Source: JAKANT01 sp035502095
Lineage (GTDB): Bacteria > Pseudomonadota > Gammaproteobacteria > Burkholderiales > Burkholderiaceae_F
DNA: 64,000 nucleotides
Assembly (NCBI GenBank): GCA_035502095.1
Contig: DATJUX010000043.1
Location: 248,001-312,000, forward strand
Direction: 5' to 3'
Shown here: positions 50,133-62,327 of the stretch, one piece after another
Numbering within the stretch: the first letter of the stretch is position 1
Layout of the letters: each line of letters begins with the position of its first letter
The notes under the pieces: model-generated
Database searches by the model: none
The model's input: only the letters and a program-made list of their open reading frames with translations
What the model was told of the DNA's origin: nothing
Program-made: the position numbers and the translations under genes

Positions 50133-52016
50133 ATGAGTGACCCTGATCCGCGGTTGAAGAAACCCATCGCCGGCCTGACCCTGGCTGCGCTCGGCGTCGT
50201 CTATGGCGACATCGGCACCAGCCCGCTCTACGCCGCCAAGGAGACTTTCAACCCGGACTACGGCATCGCGCTGAACCCGGCCAACATCCTCGGCGGGCTG
50301 TCGACGATCTTCTGGTCGCTGATGGTCGTCGTGTCTCTGAAGTACGTGATCCTCATCATGCGCGCCGACAACAAGGGCGAAGGCGGCATCATGGCCCTGC
50401 TGGCGCTGGCGTCGTCGGCGGTGAAGGATCAGCCGCGCCGGCGTGCATTCGTCCTCCTGCTCGGCGTGTTCGGCGCGTCGCTGTTTTATGGCGATGCGGT
50501 CCTCACACCCGCGATCTCGGTTCTTTCGGCCGTCGAGGGCCTCGAGGTGGCGACCCCGGCGATGGCGTCGTACGTGGTGCCGATCGCGCTCGGCGTCGTG
50601 ATTGGCCTGTTCGCCCTGCAGCGCCAGGGCACGTCGCTGGTTGGCGCGTTGTTCGGCCCGGTCGCGACGGTCTGGTTCGTGGCGATCGGTGTGCTCGGCA
50701 TCGTCGGCATCATGCAGGCGCCCGAAGTCCTGTGGGCCTTCAACCCGGTGCACGCGCTCGACTTCGTGACCCAGCACGGCCGTTCGTCGTTCATCGTGCT
50801 CGGCGCCGTCCTGCTCTGCTTTACCGGCGCCGAGGCGCTGTACGCCGACATGGGGCACTTCGGCAGGGGACCGATCCGCCTCGCCTGGTTCGGCCTGGTT
50901 CTTCCTTCCCTGGTCCTCAACTATTTCGGCCAGGGTGCGCTCTTGATCGCAAACCCGAAGGCCCTCGACAACCCGTTCTACCTGCTTGCGCCCGACTGGG
51001 CGCTGTATCCGATGATCGTGCTCGCCACCGCGGCGACCGTGATCGCATCGCAGGCGACCATCTCGGGCACCTACTCGCTCACCAAGCAGGCGATCCAGCT
51101 CGACTACCTGCCGCGCATGGATGTCACGCAGACATCGGCGCGCGAGGTGGGCCAGATCTACATCCGCGGCGCCAACTGGATCCTGCTGATCGTGATCCTC
51201 GGCGCGGTGCTCGGCTTCGGCTCGTCGACGCGGCTCGCCTCGGCGTACGGCGTCGCGGTCACCGGGACGATGCTGGCGACGACGATCCTGACCTTCTTCG
51301 TCATCCGTTTCGTGTGGCGCTTCAACCTGTTCCTGAGCCTCGCCGCCACCGGCTTCTTCATGGTCATCGACGCCGCGTTCTTCTCATCGAGCCTGCTGAA
51401 GATCGTCGACGGCGGCTGGTTCCCGCTCAGCCTGGGCGCGATCGTGTTCACGATCATGACGACCTGGCATCGGGGCCGGGAGATCGCGATGGCGAGGCAG
51501 AAGCAGACCGGGATCTCGGTCGACGCGTTCCTGCGCTCGCTCGGCGAACGTGCGCCCGCGCGCGTTCCCGGCACGGCGCTTTTCATGGCGGGCAACTCGG
51601 ACGCAATCCCCCGGGCGTTGCTGCGCAACCTGGCGTGCAACCAGGTGCTGCACGAGCAGGTCGCCCTGCTCACGGTCACCATCAAGGACGTGCCCTGGGT
51701 TCCGGCGAGCCAGCGGGTCGAGATGCAGGCGCTGGACCACGGTTTCTATCGCGTCATCGTGTGCTTCGGATTCATGGATCGTCCGGACGTGACGCAAGCG
51801 CTGCAGCTCTGCAAGGCCCGCGGCCTGAACCTGGAGCCGACGCAGACGTGGTTCCTCCTCAGCCGGGCCACCGTCATCCCGACACCGGGCGAGGGCATGG
51901 CGCTCTGGCGCGAGCGCTTGTTCGCGGCGATGGCTCGCAACGCGCGCACCGCGGCGGACTACTTCAACATTCCCTCGACCCAGGTGATCGAGCTCGGGAC
52001 CAAGATCGAGATCTGA
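50133..52016 (+). CDS. kup: KUP family potassium transporter
   Basis: This 627-residue low-affinity potassium:proton symporter has about twelve N-terminal helices and a cytoplasmic C-terminal domain. The family signature LAALGVVYGDIGTSPLYAAK stands at residues ~16-35, followed by SLKYVILIMRADNKGEGGIM, GDAVLTPAISVLSAVEGLEV and FTGAEALYADMGHFGRGPIR. The C-terminal part includes VPGTALFMAGNSDAIPRALL and ends LGTKIEI, as in Proteobacteria. ATG 50133 follows GGGGAG. It is monocistronic and of ordinary length. Confidence 0.95.
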   Translation: MSDPDPRLKKPIAGLTLAALGVVYGDIGTSPLYAAKETFNPDYGIALNPANILGGLSTIFWSLMVVVSLKYVILIMRADNKGEGGIMALLALASSAVKDQPRRRAFVLLLGVFGASLFYGDAVLTPAISVLSAVEGLEVATPAMASYVVPIALGVVIGLFALQRQGTSLVGALFGPVATVWFVAIGVLGIVGIMQAPEVLWAFNPVHALDFVTQHGRSSFIVLGAVLLCFTGAEALYADMGHFGRGPIRLAWFGLVLPSLVLNYFGQGALLIANPKALDNPFYLLAPDWALYPMIVLATAATVIASQATISGTYSLTKQAIQLDYLPRMDVTQTSAREVGQIYIRGANWILLIVILGAVLGFGSSTRLASAYGVAVTGTMLATTILTFFVIRFVWRFNLFLSLAATGFFMVIDAAFFSSSLLKIVDGGWFPLSLGAIVFTIMTTWHRGREIAMARQKQTGISVDAFLRSLGERAPARVPGTALFMAGNSDAIPRALLRNLACNQVLHEQVALLTVTIKDVPWVPASQRVEMQALDHGFYRVIVCFGFMDRPDVTQALQLCKARGLNLEPTQTWFLLSRATVIPTPGEGMALWRERLFAAMARNARTAADYFNIPSTQVIELGTKIEI

Positions 52017-52142
52017 ATCGACCCGAGCGCGCACCTCACGCGCATCCGCACGCCGCGCGGCTGACAGGCTAGGTCAGTCGGATGTTGTTTCGCGCCGATA
52101 CACGGTGCAATAATCGAATGCGACCTTGAGCACGCTCAGGCA

Positions 52143-52487
52143 ATGCCCGCCACTGTTCGCCGCAAGCACCTGCAGTCGACGGGGCTGCTCCGCAGTCTCT
52201 TCGTTGCTTTGCTGTTGGTCGCCGCACAGCAGGGCGCGTTCCTGCACGAACTCAGTCACTACGCAGCGCGCGAAAGCACCGGCCACGGCAAGAAGCAACA
52301 TCCTCGTGGCGATGTCTGCGAGCTGTGCCTGGCGTTTGCCCAGATCGGCTCGGCCGCGCCGGCGCAGCACGTCGCCGCTCCGCTGCCGGTCGGCCTGTCG
52401 CACGAGGCCGCGCCGGTCGTGCCGGTGTTTCTCGACGCTGTTCACCTCCCCGCCGAACGCAGCCGCGGCCCACCGCGGTCTCTCTGA
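52143..52487 (+). CDS. Small exported His/Cys protein upstream of a TonB receptor
   Basis: This 114-residue protein has an N-terminal signal or anchor (LLRSLFVALLLVAAQQGAFL). It has a conserved-looking metal-ligand set HELSHYA, then GDVCELCLAFAQIGSAAP and a His-containing tail. The arrangement resembles DUF2946-type small proteins that accompany metal-linked outer-membrane receptors in Betaproteobacteria. It ends 79 bp before the TonB-dependent receptor, so the two are probably co-transcribed. Metal binding is inferred from the residues, not demonstrated. Confidence 0.7.
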   Translation: MPATVRRKHLQSTGLLRSLFVALLLVAAQQGAFLHELSHYAARESTGHGKKQHPRGDVCELCLAFAQIGSAAPAQHVAAPLPVGLSHEAAPVVPVFLDAVHLPAERSRGPPRSL

Positions 52488-52566
52488 TCGTTGCCCGTCG
52501 ATGCCGCCTTGCGTCACGCAGTGACCGCAGGGCGTCCACCTATGTCACGTTCAGAGGGAAGAAATC

Positions 52567-54741
52567 ATGCTTGCTCTGCGCCGGCGCGACTTCGCGCTCG
52601 CCATCGCCATCGCCTGTCCGCTATCCTGCTACGCCGAAGAACCGACTGAACCCGGCGCGCAGACCACCGATTCCTCACAAGCGCCGGCAGCCGGCGCTGC
52701 GCCCGTTCAGACGCTTCCGACCGTCGAGATCGTCGCTGCGCGCAAGCGACTCGACGCCGCGCGCAACGGGTTGTCGCCCGACACGGGCAGCAGCATCTAC
52801 CGGGTGGAAAGACAGGACCTCGACAACCTGCCGTTGGGAGAGACCACTCCGCTCAACCAGGTCATCCTGCAAACACCAGGTGTCGTGCAGGACTCGTACG
52901 GCCAGCTGCACGTGCGCGGCGATCACGCGAACGTGCAGTACCGCATCAACGGCGTCATCATCCCCGAATCGATCAGCGGCTTCGGCCAGGCGCTCGATAC
53001 CCGCTTCATCGACCACCTGACCATTCTTACCGGTGCGTTGCCGGCGCAGTACGGTTATCGCAACGCCGCGGTGATCGACATCCAGAGCAAGGAGGGCAAA
53101 CTGGAAAACGGCGGCAGCGTCGGGTTCACCGGCGGCAGCTATCAGCACGTCGAACCGAGCTTCGATTTGACCGGCAACCACGACCGGCTCAGCTACTTCG
53201 TCACCGGATCGTACTTGCGCAACGACCTGGGCATCGAGAACCCGACCAGTTCGCGCGAGGCGCTCCACGACACGACCTGGCAATCGAAGGGCTTCGGACT
53301 GCTCTCATATCTGCTGGACGCCGAAAGCCGGATCAACCTCATGTTCGGCGCCACCAACAACCGCTTCGAAATCCCGAACGTCCCTGGCCAGACCACGAGT
53401 TTCACGCTCGATTCGCTCGCGCCGGTCGACTCTTCGACGCTGGATGCCAACCAGCAGGAGCGCAACCAGTATGTCGCCGTCTCCTACCAGGCGAGTGCCG
53501 GGTCGAGCGTCGACTACCAGGTTTCCGTCTTCGGGCGCATGACCGATGTGCACTATCAGCCCGACATGGTCGGGGAACTGCAGTTCAACGGCGTCGCGGC
53601 CGACATCCAGCGTCGCAACGACGCCGGCGGCGTGCAGGCGGATCTGAGCTACAAGCTCGATCCGACGAACACGCTGCGCACCGGCGTGTTCGCACAACAC
53701 GAGAAGTACACGGTCGAAAACGGCTCGTATGTCTTTCCCGCGGACGCCGACGGCAACCAGACCAGCACCACGCCGATCTTCATCCAGGACAACACGCACA
53801 TCGACGGCAACACGTGGGGCGTGTACGTGCAGGACGAGTGGCAGCCGACCCGGCAATTCACGCTGAACTACGGGCTGCGCTACGACCATGTCGCGACGGT
53901 GGTCGACGAGCAGCAGCTCAGCCCGCGGGTCGGACTCGTCTACGACCTCGCCTCCGATCTGCGCCTGCACCTCGGCTACGCACGTTATTTCACCCCGCCG
54001 CCGACCGAGAAGATCGATACCACGTCGGTGCAGAAATTCCTCGGCACGACCAACGCCCTGCCGTCGGACGCCAACACCGCCGTCAAGTCGGAGCGCTCCA
54101 ACTACTTCGATGGGGGGGTGGAGTTCCAGCCCGCGCCCAAGGTCACGCTCGGGATCGACGGCTACTACCGCCAGGTGAAGCACCTCCAGGACGAGGGACA
54201 GTTCGGCAAGGCGCTGATCTTCTCCGCGTTCAACTATCAGGACGGCCGCATCTACGGCGTCGACCTCTCGGCAACCTACAGGGACCAGCCATTTTCCGGC
54301 TATGCCAATCTGGGCTACACGTCCGCGAGAGGGAAGGGAATCGAGACGGGTCAGTTCAATTTCGAGGAGGACGAACTCGACTACATCGCCACCCACTGGG
54401 TCCATCTCGATCACGAGCAGACCTTAAGTGCTTCCGCGGGCGCGTCCTATCGGTTCGTCGATGCCACCACGGTGAGCGCCGATGCGCTCTATGGCAGTGG
54501 CCTGCGCAACGGCTTTGCCAACACGACGCATCTCCCCAGCTACACGACGGTGAATGTCGCAGCGGCGAAGACGTTCGACCTCGGCGGCGGCTTCGGCAAG
54601 CTCGACACGCGGATCGCGGTGGTCAACGTCTTCGATCGCGTCTACCTGCTGCGCGACGGGACCGGCATCGGGGTCGGCGCGCCGCAATACGGAATGCGGC
54701 GTGGCGTGTTCTTCACGCTCAGCAAGCCGTTTTCGGTCTGA
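52567..54741 (+). CDS. TonB-dependent outer-membrane receptor
   Basis: This 724-residue receptor has signal FALAIAIACPLSCYA, a Pro/Ala/Gln linker and TonB box-like TLPTVEIVAARKR. The plug domain (~65-185) has LPLGETTPLNQVILQTPGVV, QDSYGQLHVRGDHANVQYRI and NGVIIPESISGFGQAL. A ~22-strand barrel follows to the C-terminal GMRRGVFFTLSKPF. The ligand is not clear from sequence. The short His/Cys partner gene just upstream points to a metal or metal complex. I see no cobalamin riboswitch ahead of it. Confidence 0.9.
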   Translation: MLALRRRDFALAIAIACPLSCYAEEPTEPGAQTTDSSQAPAAGAAPVQTLPTVEIVAARKRLDAARNGLSPDTGSSIYRVERQDLDNLPLGETTPLNQVILQTPGVVQDSYGQLHVRGDHANVQYRINGVIIPESISGFGQALDTRFIDHLTILTGALPAQYGYRNAAVIDIQSKEGKLENGGSVGFTGGSYQHVEPSFDLTGNHDRLSYFVTGSYLRNDLGIENPTSSREALHDTTWQSKGFGLLSYLLDAESRINLMFGATNNRFEIPNVPGQTTSFTLDSLAPVDSSTLDANQQERNQYVAVSYQASAGSSVDYQVSVFGRMTDVHYQPDMVGELQFNGVAADIQRRNDAGGVQADLSYKLDPTNTLRTGVFAQHEKYTVENGSYVFPADADGNQTSTTPIFIQDNTHIDGNTWGVYVQDEWQPTRQFTLNYGLRYDHVATVVDEQQLSPRVGLVYDLASDLRLHLGYARYFTPPPTEKIDTTSVQKFLGTTNALPSDANTAVKSERSNYFDGGVEFQPAPKVTLGIDGYYRQVKHLQDEGQFGKALIFSAFNYQDGRIYGVDLSATYRDQPFSGYANLGYTSARGKGIETGQFNFEEDELDYIATHWVHLDHEQTLSASAGASYRFVDATTVSADALYGSGLRNGFANTTHLPSYTTVNVAAAKTFDLGGGFGKLDTRIAVVNVFDRVYLLRDGTGIGVGAPQYGMRRGVFFTLSKPFSV

Positions 54742-55047
54742 CCCCATGGGTAGCCGCGGCGGAGCGCCTCGACAACTGCACCTTCAGGGCGGGCGGCGCG
54801 ATGATCGCGATCCGCCAGCGGTACACGCACATCGGCGGGTGGCGGCGGCCGCCCGAGCGATCTCTTCGGGCGCCGCTTGCACCGCATGATGAGGCCGTTC
54901 CCATGATGGGCATTCCGTCATGCCGAGTCGGCCGTGGCGCACGGCGTCGGCGTGGGTAGGTTCACCGCCCTGCGCGTCGGAGCACCCCTTCGTGCGGCGA
55001 CGCGCAGGTCCGCGCGGCCGCGGGTGCTCAGAGACGACTCCGGGTTT
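54742..55047. other. Intergenic stretch between converging transcripts
   Basis: No gene is supported in these 306 bp. CATTCCGTCATGCCGAGTCG near 54911-54930 faintly recalls the dispersed repeat's left arm. Several short GC-rich inverted repeats are present, but none has a clear T-tract. Confidence 0.4.
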
Positions 55048-55269
55048 TTACGAGCAGGCGAGGCGCGTTTCGCGCACGCCGAGCCTCTTCAGCAGCCATC
55101 CCAGCGGACAGGCGTTGGTGACGCCGTACTGCAGCAGGTTCGCGCCCACGAACGCCGTCACGGCGAGGAACCAGGCCGACACGAAGAGCGGACTGCCTGC
55201 CACGCCGAGAAGCAGCGAAAGCAGAACGACGCTGCCGGCGAAGACGTGGATGTAGCGATCGACCGTCAT
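55048..55269 (-). CDS. DUF2892 (YgaP transmembrane-like) protein
   Basis: This 73-residue inner-membrane protein has two helices: YIHVFAGSVVLLSLLLGVAG and FVSAWFLAVTAFVGANLLQY, then the conserved NACPLGWLLKRLGV. This is the membrane part of rhodanese-like YgaP, here as a free-standing protein. DUF2892 proteins recur in sulfide and persulfide gene sets with YeeE, SQR and Crp/Fnr-type regulators. It is the last gene of the leftward RND transcript; 17 bp separate it from the permease stop. Confidence 0.87.
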   Translation of the reverse strand: MTVDRYIHVFAGSVVLLSLLLGVAGSPLFVSAWFLAVTAFVGANLLQYGVTNACPLGWLLKRLGVRETRLACS

Positions 55270-55286
55270 GGGAAGCTCCTTGTTGT

Positions 55287-58598
<3,312 letters not shown>

Positions 58599-58608
58599 GG
58601 CCAGTCCT

Positions 58609-59673
58609 TCAGCGCGCCGCGACCGTCTTGACGATCTGCACCCGTTCGCCGGCGTCGACACCGGCGAGCACTTCGAGCCATCCCGCGCCGGCCGTCTCAC
58701 CGACGCGAATCTGGCGCAGGCGCGCCTGCCCGTCGGCACCGACGACGTAGGTCGCCGTGAGTTCGCCGCGCCGGACCACCGCCTCGGCAGGGATGACGAG
58801 CCGCTTCACGCTGCCGGTCGGCAGCATGACCTTGGCGGCGGTCCCGGGAACGACCGTCGCGGGAATGCCTGCGGGGAGATCGGCCCGCACCTGCGTCGAG
58901 AGCAGGCGCGCATCGGCGGCCGGCAACACCGTGACGTGGGTGGCGACGACGTTCAGCTCGAGCGTGGGCAGCACGACCTCGGCCTGGCGTGCCGTGGCGA
59001 TGCGCGGCAGGACGAACTGCGGCACGCTCGCGACCGCGCGCAGGGCCGACGGGTCGTGCACTTCGATCAGCGGCTTGCCCGGGGAGGCGAGTTCACCGAG
59101 CTCGGCGAGGCGGCGCGTCACCACACCGTCGACCGGCGAGCGCACCTCCGCGAAGCTGCGCGCCGTCGTCGCCTGGGTAGCGCCGGCGCGCGCCATCTGC
59201 AGCGTCGCCTGCGCGCTCTTCAGGTCGGCATCGGCCTTGTCGAGCGCCGACTGGCTGACGAACCTGCTTTCGACGAGCTTGGCCGTGCGCTCGTAGTTGA
59301 TCTTTGTCTGCGCCAGTTGCGCTTCCGCCTGCGCGACGTTGGCCGCGCCTGCCGCGACCTGGGCATCGGTTTCGCGCGTGTCGATGCGAACCAGGACCTG
59401 GCCGCGCTTCACGCGGTCGCCGGCATCGACGTAGTACTGCGTCACGTTGCCGGCGATCTGCGCCGACACCGTGGCGGCGTGCACCGCCTCGATCACGGCG
59501 TCGGCCGCATACACGTCGGCGACGTCGCGCATCTCGACCGTGGCGACCTCGACCGGCTGCCGCGCCGCCATGGCGACGGGCGCATTGCCGGTCCGCGTCC
59601 AGGGATGAGCCGCCATCACTGCGGCGGCCGCCACGGCCGCCCCGATTCCTGCAAGCAACAAGTTCTTCCGCAT
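58609..59673 (-). CDS. RND efflux periplasmic adaptor
   Basis: This 354-residue membrane-fusion protein has an N-terminal signal or anchor (NLLLAGIGAAVAAAAVMAAH), a lipoyl/barrel-sandwich domain split by a helical hairpin (VSAQIAGNVTQYYVDAGDRV, then KINYERTAKLVESRFVSQSA and VRSPVDGVVTRRLAELGELA). A beta-barrel and membrane-proximal domain follow. It links the RND permease to an outer-membrane channel that must be encoded elsewhere. ATG 59673 gives MRKNLLLAG. The gap up to the DUF302 stop (110 bp) contains a 14-bp palindrome like that ahead of the crp/trxC genes. Confidence 0.92.
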   Translation of the reverse strand: MRKNLLLAGIGAAVAAAAVMAAHPWTRTGNAPVAMAARQPVEVATVEMRDVADVYAADAVIEAVHAATVSAQIAGNVTQYYVDAGDRVKRGQVLVRIDTRETDAQVAAGAANVAQAEAQLAQTKINYERTAKLVESRFVSQSALDKADADLKSAQATLQMARAGATQATTARSFAEVRSPVDGVVTRRLAELGELASPGKPLIEVHDPSALRAVASVPQFVLPRIATARQAEVVLPTLELNVVATHVTVLPAADARLLSTQVRADLPAGIPATVVPGTAAKVMLPTGSVKRLVIPAEAVVRRGELTATYVVGADGQARLRQIRVGETAGAGWLEVLAGVDAGERVQIVKTVAAR

Positions 59674-59761
59674 CGTGTTGACCCAGTCGTGATTTCGAGC
59701 CGCAGGCCGCCTTGGCACCCCGCGTCACGAGCGACCTTAAACGGCGCGCGTCCGGGTGTCT

Positions 59762-59775
59762 GCGACCCAGGTTGC
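59762..59775. promoter_or_regulatory. Palindrome GCGACC-CA-GGTTGC upstream of the RND operon
   Basis: It is an 11/12-paired inverted repeat with a 2-base spacer, ~87 bp ahead of the adaptor ATG. With four flanking bases (GTCT) it matches the 62267-62284 site at 15 of 18 positions. Probable operator of the divergently encoded Crp/Fnr protein; inferred. Confidence 0.55.
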
Positions 59776-59783
59776 TTTGGCGC

Positions 59784-60176
59784 TCAGAGCGCCGCCAGCA
59801 CGCGCTGCAGGCGTCCCCGTACTTCCGCGGCGATCGTGCCGATTTCCGGCCGCCCGACCAGTTCCAGCACCGCGTTCGGGTCCATGATCTCGACGAGCAC
59901 CGCGCCGCCCGGCTCCTGCCGCACGACCACGTTGCACGGAAGAAGAAGACCGATCGACGGCTCGGCGGCCAGCGCCCGCTGCGCGAACACCGGGTTGCAG
60001 GCGCCGAGGATGCGGTAGGGCGGCACGTCGGCGCCGAGTTTCTTCTTCAGCGTCGCCTGCACGTCGATCTCGGTCAATACGCCGAAGCCTTCTTTCTGCA
60101 ACTCGGCCGCCACGCGCGCGAGCGCCGCGTCGAACGAAAGCGCCACTTGCTTGCCGAAACCGTATTTCGTGTCCAC
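59784..60176 (-). CDS. DUF302 domain protein
   Basis: This 130-residue cytoplasmic protein matches DUF302 end to end: YGFGKQVALSFDAALARVAA at the start, then GFGVLTEIDVQATLKKKLG, YRILGACNPVFAQRALAAEP and IGLLLPCNVVVRQEPGG. The conserved GACNP and LPCN segments carry Cys residues that may act as redox or persulfide sites. The role of the family is unknown, but it recurs beside SQR and thioredoxin genes. GTG 60176 follows GAGAGG. It is 11 bp after the SQR-like gene in the same transcript. Confidence 0.87.
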   Translation of the reverse strand: MDTKYGFGKQVALSFDAALARVAAELQKEGFGVLTEIDVQATLKKKLGADVPPYRILGACNPVFAQRALAAEPSIGLLLPCNVVVRQEPGGAVLVEIMDPNAVLELVGRPEIGTIAAEVRGRLQRVLAAL

Positions 60177-60187
60177 GCGGGCACCTC

Positions 60188-61486
60188 TCACACGGTCTCG
60201 GCCACGGCACGCTTGCGCGGCTTCAGTTTCGTGATGCCGAGTGCGCCCATGACGTATTTCTCGAACACCGGCTCGGAGTTGCCCATCTTCATCTTGCGCA
60301 TGAAGTACTTCTCGAAGGCCACCTTGGCCACGTGCACCCACTTGCCCTGGCTGAACCAGTTGACGTTGCGCGGCGGGATCTGCGGCAGGGCGACGAACGC
60401 GATGCCGCTGTCGCCGAGATCCGCGAAGCACACCGCATTCCATGTCGCCTTGTGGGTCGGCGCCTTGCCGTCGATGGCATCGCGGATGTTGTGCGCGGTG
60501 GCGGTCACCATCGACTCGATCATGTATCCGGTTTTCGGCGCGCCGGTGGGAACCGGGGTTGCCTCGACCGGGGGGATCGCAACGCACACGCCCACGGCAT
60601 AGACGTTGGCGTACTTCGGATTGCGCTGGTGCTCGTCGATGAGGATGAAGCCGCGCGGGTTGGCGAGCCCTTCGATGCCGAATACGGCGTCCACGCCCCT
60701 GAAGGCGGGCAGCATCATCGAGTGCTTGAACGGCAGTACGTGTTCCTTCCTGGGCTGGCCGTTTTCGTCGTGCTCGGTGACGAACATCCTGCCCGCTTCG
60801 ACCTTCGTCACCCTGGCATTGGTGATCCACTTGATGTGGCGCTCGCGCAGGAGCGACTCGAGCATGCCCTTGGAATCGCCGACGCCGCCCAGGCCGAGAT
60901 GGCCGATGTACGGCTCGCTCGTCACGAACGTCATCGGCACGCGGTCGCGGATCCGGCGGCGGCGCAGGTCGGTCTCCATGATGAAGGCGAACTCGTACGC
61001 GGGCCCGAAACAGGACGCCCCTTGAACCGCGCCGACCACGATCGGCCCGGGATCCTTGACGAACTCGTTCCACCGGGCTGCGGCGGCCTGCGCATGGTCG
61101 ACGTGGCACACCGAGGCGGTGTGACCGTCGGGACCGAGCCCGGGCACCTCGTCGAAGGCGAGCTTGGGCCCGGTCGCGATCACCAGATAGTCGTAGTGGA
61201 GGTTGCTGTCGTCGCTGAGTTCGACGCGGTTTTGCGCGGGATGCACCCGGCGCACGCCGTTCGGCTTGTACGCGATCTTCTTTCGCTCCAGGCAAGGCGC
61301 GATCGGAAACTCGATGTCTTCGCGCTCGCGCCAGTTGACGGCGAGCCAGGGATTGGACGGCACGAACTGGAACCTGTCGCCGAGGCCGACCACCGTGATC
61401 CGGTCGGCCGCGCCAAGCATCTCGCGCAATTCGTACGCCATCGGCATTCCGCCGATGCCCGCTCCCATCACCACGACGTGTGCCAT
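60188..61486 (-). CDS. Sulfide:quinone oxidoreductase-like FAD flavoprotein
   Basis: This 432-residue pyridine-nucleotide-disulfide-type flavoprotein has the FAD Rossmann motif VVVMGAGIGGMPMAYELREM at the N-terminus and the second site YDYLVIATGPKLAFDEVPGL. Candidate active-site Cys are in VQGASCFGPAYEF and AVGVCVAIPPVEA, the SQR-type Cys positions. The hydrophobic C-terminal region VHVAKVAFEKYFMRKMKMGN could dock to the membrane. SQR oxidises sulfide to sulfane sulfur and passes electrons to quinone. A related NADH dehydrogenase cannot be fully excluded, but the Cys pattern and neighbours support SQR. Confidence 0.85.
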   Translation of the reverse strand: MAHVVVMGAGIGGMPMAYELREMLGAADRITVVGLGDRFQFVPSNPWLAVNWREREDIEFPIAPCLERKKIAYKPNGVRRVHPAQNRVELSDDSNLHYDYLVIATGPKLAFDEVPGLGPDGHTASVCHVDHAQAAAARWNEFVKDPGPIVVGAVQGASCFGPAYEFAFIMETDLRRRRIRDRVPMTFVTSEPYIGHLGLGGVGDSKGMLESLLRERHIKWITNARVTKVEAGRMFVTEHDENGQPRKEHVLPFKHSMMLPAFRGVDAVFGIEGLANPRGFILIDEHQRNPKYANVYAVGVCVAIPPVEATPVPTGAPKTGYMIESMVTATAHNIRDAIDGKAPTHKATWNAVCFADLGDSGIAFVALPQIPPRNVNWFSQGKWVHVAKVAFEKYFMRKMKMGNSEPVFEKYVMGALGITKLKPRKRAVAETV

Positions 61487-61521
61487 GTCTTCTCCTCGAA
61501 CTTCCCGCGTGCCGTCGCCGC

Positions 61522-61731
61522 TCAGGCTGGCGGACGCCTTTCCGGGTAACCCAGGTCGGCCAGCGCGGCGGCGGCGTCGGTGCGGACGTCGCTGGCGGCT
61601 TCGATCAGAACGACGCCGCGCGGCACGTCGACCGTCACGGCGCGGATGCGTGGGTCGGTGCGCAGGCGACGCTCGATGGCGCGCGCGCAGCCGGCGCACG
61701 AGATGTTTTCGACATCGAATCGCTGTTGCAT
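61522..61731 (-). CDS. Heavy-metal-associated (HMA) domain protein
   Basis: This 69-residue single HMA domain has the beta-alpha-beta-beta-alpha-beta pattern: RFDVENISCAGCARAIERRL with the metal or redox motif CAGC, then VTVDVPRGVVLIEAASDV. It has CopZ-like size. In this setting the Cys pair could carry copper, or act as a sulfur relay between SQR and thioredoxin. It lies between trxC (26 bp) and the SQR-like gene (36 bp) in one leftward transcript. Confidence 0.87.
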   Translation of the reverse strand: MQQRFDVENISCAGCARAIERRLRTDPRIRAVTVDVPRGVVLIEAASDVRTDAAAALADLGYPERRPPA

Positions 61732-61745
61732 CGCCTCTGCTCCTC

Positions 61746-61759
61746 GCAACGTGGGTTCA
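61746..61759. promoter_or_regulatory. Weak third copy of the GCAACC-N2-GGTTGC motif
   Basis: GCAACGTGGGTTCA matches the 62271 palindrome at 11 of 14 positions. It overlaps the trxC stop codon, just before the HMA gene. It may be chance. Confidence 0.25.
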
Positions 61760-62203
61760 CGAGTTGGCGCGCACCCACGCCATGAAGCGCGTCGCGTCCA
61801 TGGCGCCCGAGATGCGGGCGACTTCGGCGCCGCGTTTGAAGATGGCGAACGTCGGGATGCCGCGGATGCGATGCCGCTGCGCCGCCTCCAACTCGTCGTC
61901 GGTGTTGACCTTGACCAGGCGGTATCCCGGTTCGAGTTCGCGCGCCGCATGCTCGAAAACCGGCGCCATGATCCGGCACGGCCCGCACCACGGCGCCCAG
62001 AAGTCCACCAGCACCGGTAAATCGGATCGCGCGATCTGGCGCTCCAGCGAGGTGCCGCGCAGAGGATGCGGGTGGCCGGTGAAGAGCGGGTTGCCGCAGT
62101 CGCCGCAGACGGCCTGCTCCGACCTGCCCGTTGCCACGCGGTTGACCGTGTCGCAATGCGGGCAGACCACGTGTGCATGTTCTGCCAGGGTGTTTGCGTC
62201 CAT
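61757..62203 (-). CDS. trxC: Thioredoxin 2 (zinc-ribbon thioredoxin)
   Basis: This 148-residue cytoplasmic thioredoxin has the N-terminal zinc module of TrxC: two CxxC pairs in HVVCPHCDTVN and QAVCGDCGNPL. The thioredoxin fold has the active site VDFWAPWCGPCRIMAPVF near residue 75 and the cis-Pro loop IRGIPTFAIF. It reduces disulfides and persulfides and is typically oxidative-stress-linked. It is the first gene of the leftward SQR transcript and is divergent from the Crp/Fnr gene across a 124-bp gap with a perfect palindrome. Confidence 0.94.
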   Translation of the reverse strand: MDANTLAEHAHVVCPHCDTVNRVATGRSEQAVCGDCGNPLFTGHPHPLRGTSLERQIARSDLPVLVDFWAPWCGPCRIMAPVFEHAARELEPGYRLVKVNTDDELEAAQRHRIRGIPTFAIFKRGAEVARISGAMDATRFMAWVRANS

Positions 62204-62270
62204 ACAATCCTTCCTGCGCATCGGTGCGCAAGGCTGGTTGCCAGCTTCGCCCACCCGCTGTCACGCGTCT

Positions 62271-62284
62271 GCAACCTGGGTTGC
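62271..62284. promoter_or_regulatory. Perfect palindrome GCAACC-TG-GGTTGC between trxC and the Crp/Fnr gene
   Basis: Six-base arms pair perfectly around TG, 44 bp before the regulator ATG and ~67 bp before the trxC ATG. A second inverted repeat GCTGG-TTG-CCAGC lies at 62233-62245. It differs from the classical Fnr (TTGAT-N4-ATCAA) and Crp sites. Likely autoregulatory operator; inferred. Confidence 0.6.
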
Positions 62285-62327
62285 GCAGCGGCCGACCACG
62301 AGGCGCCATCGGCAGGAACCTTGATCC

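Noticed and set aside
52017..52142. Cobalamin riboswitch or Zur/Fur box ahead of the His/Cys protein and TonB receptor.
   Set aside because: No riboswitch core elements. The TA-rich GTGCAATAATCGAATGC does not form a convincing Zur or Fur palindrome.
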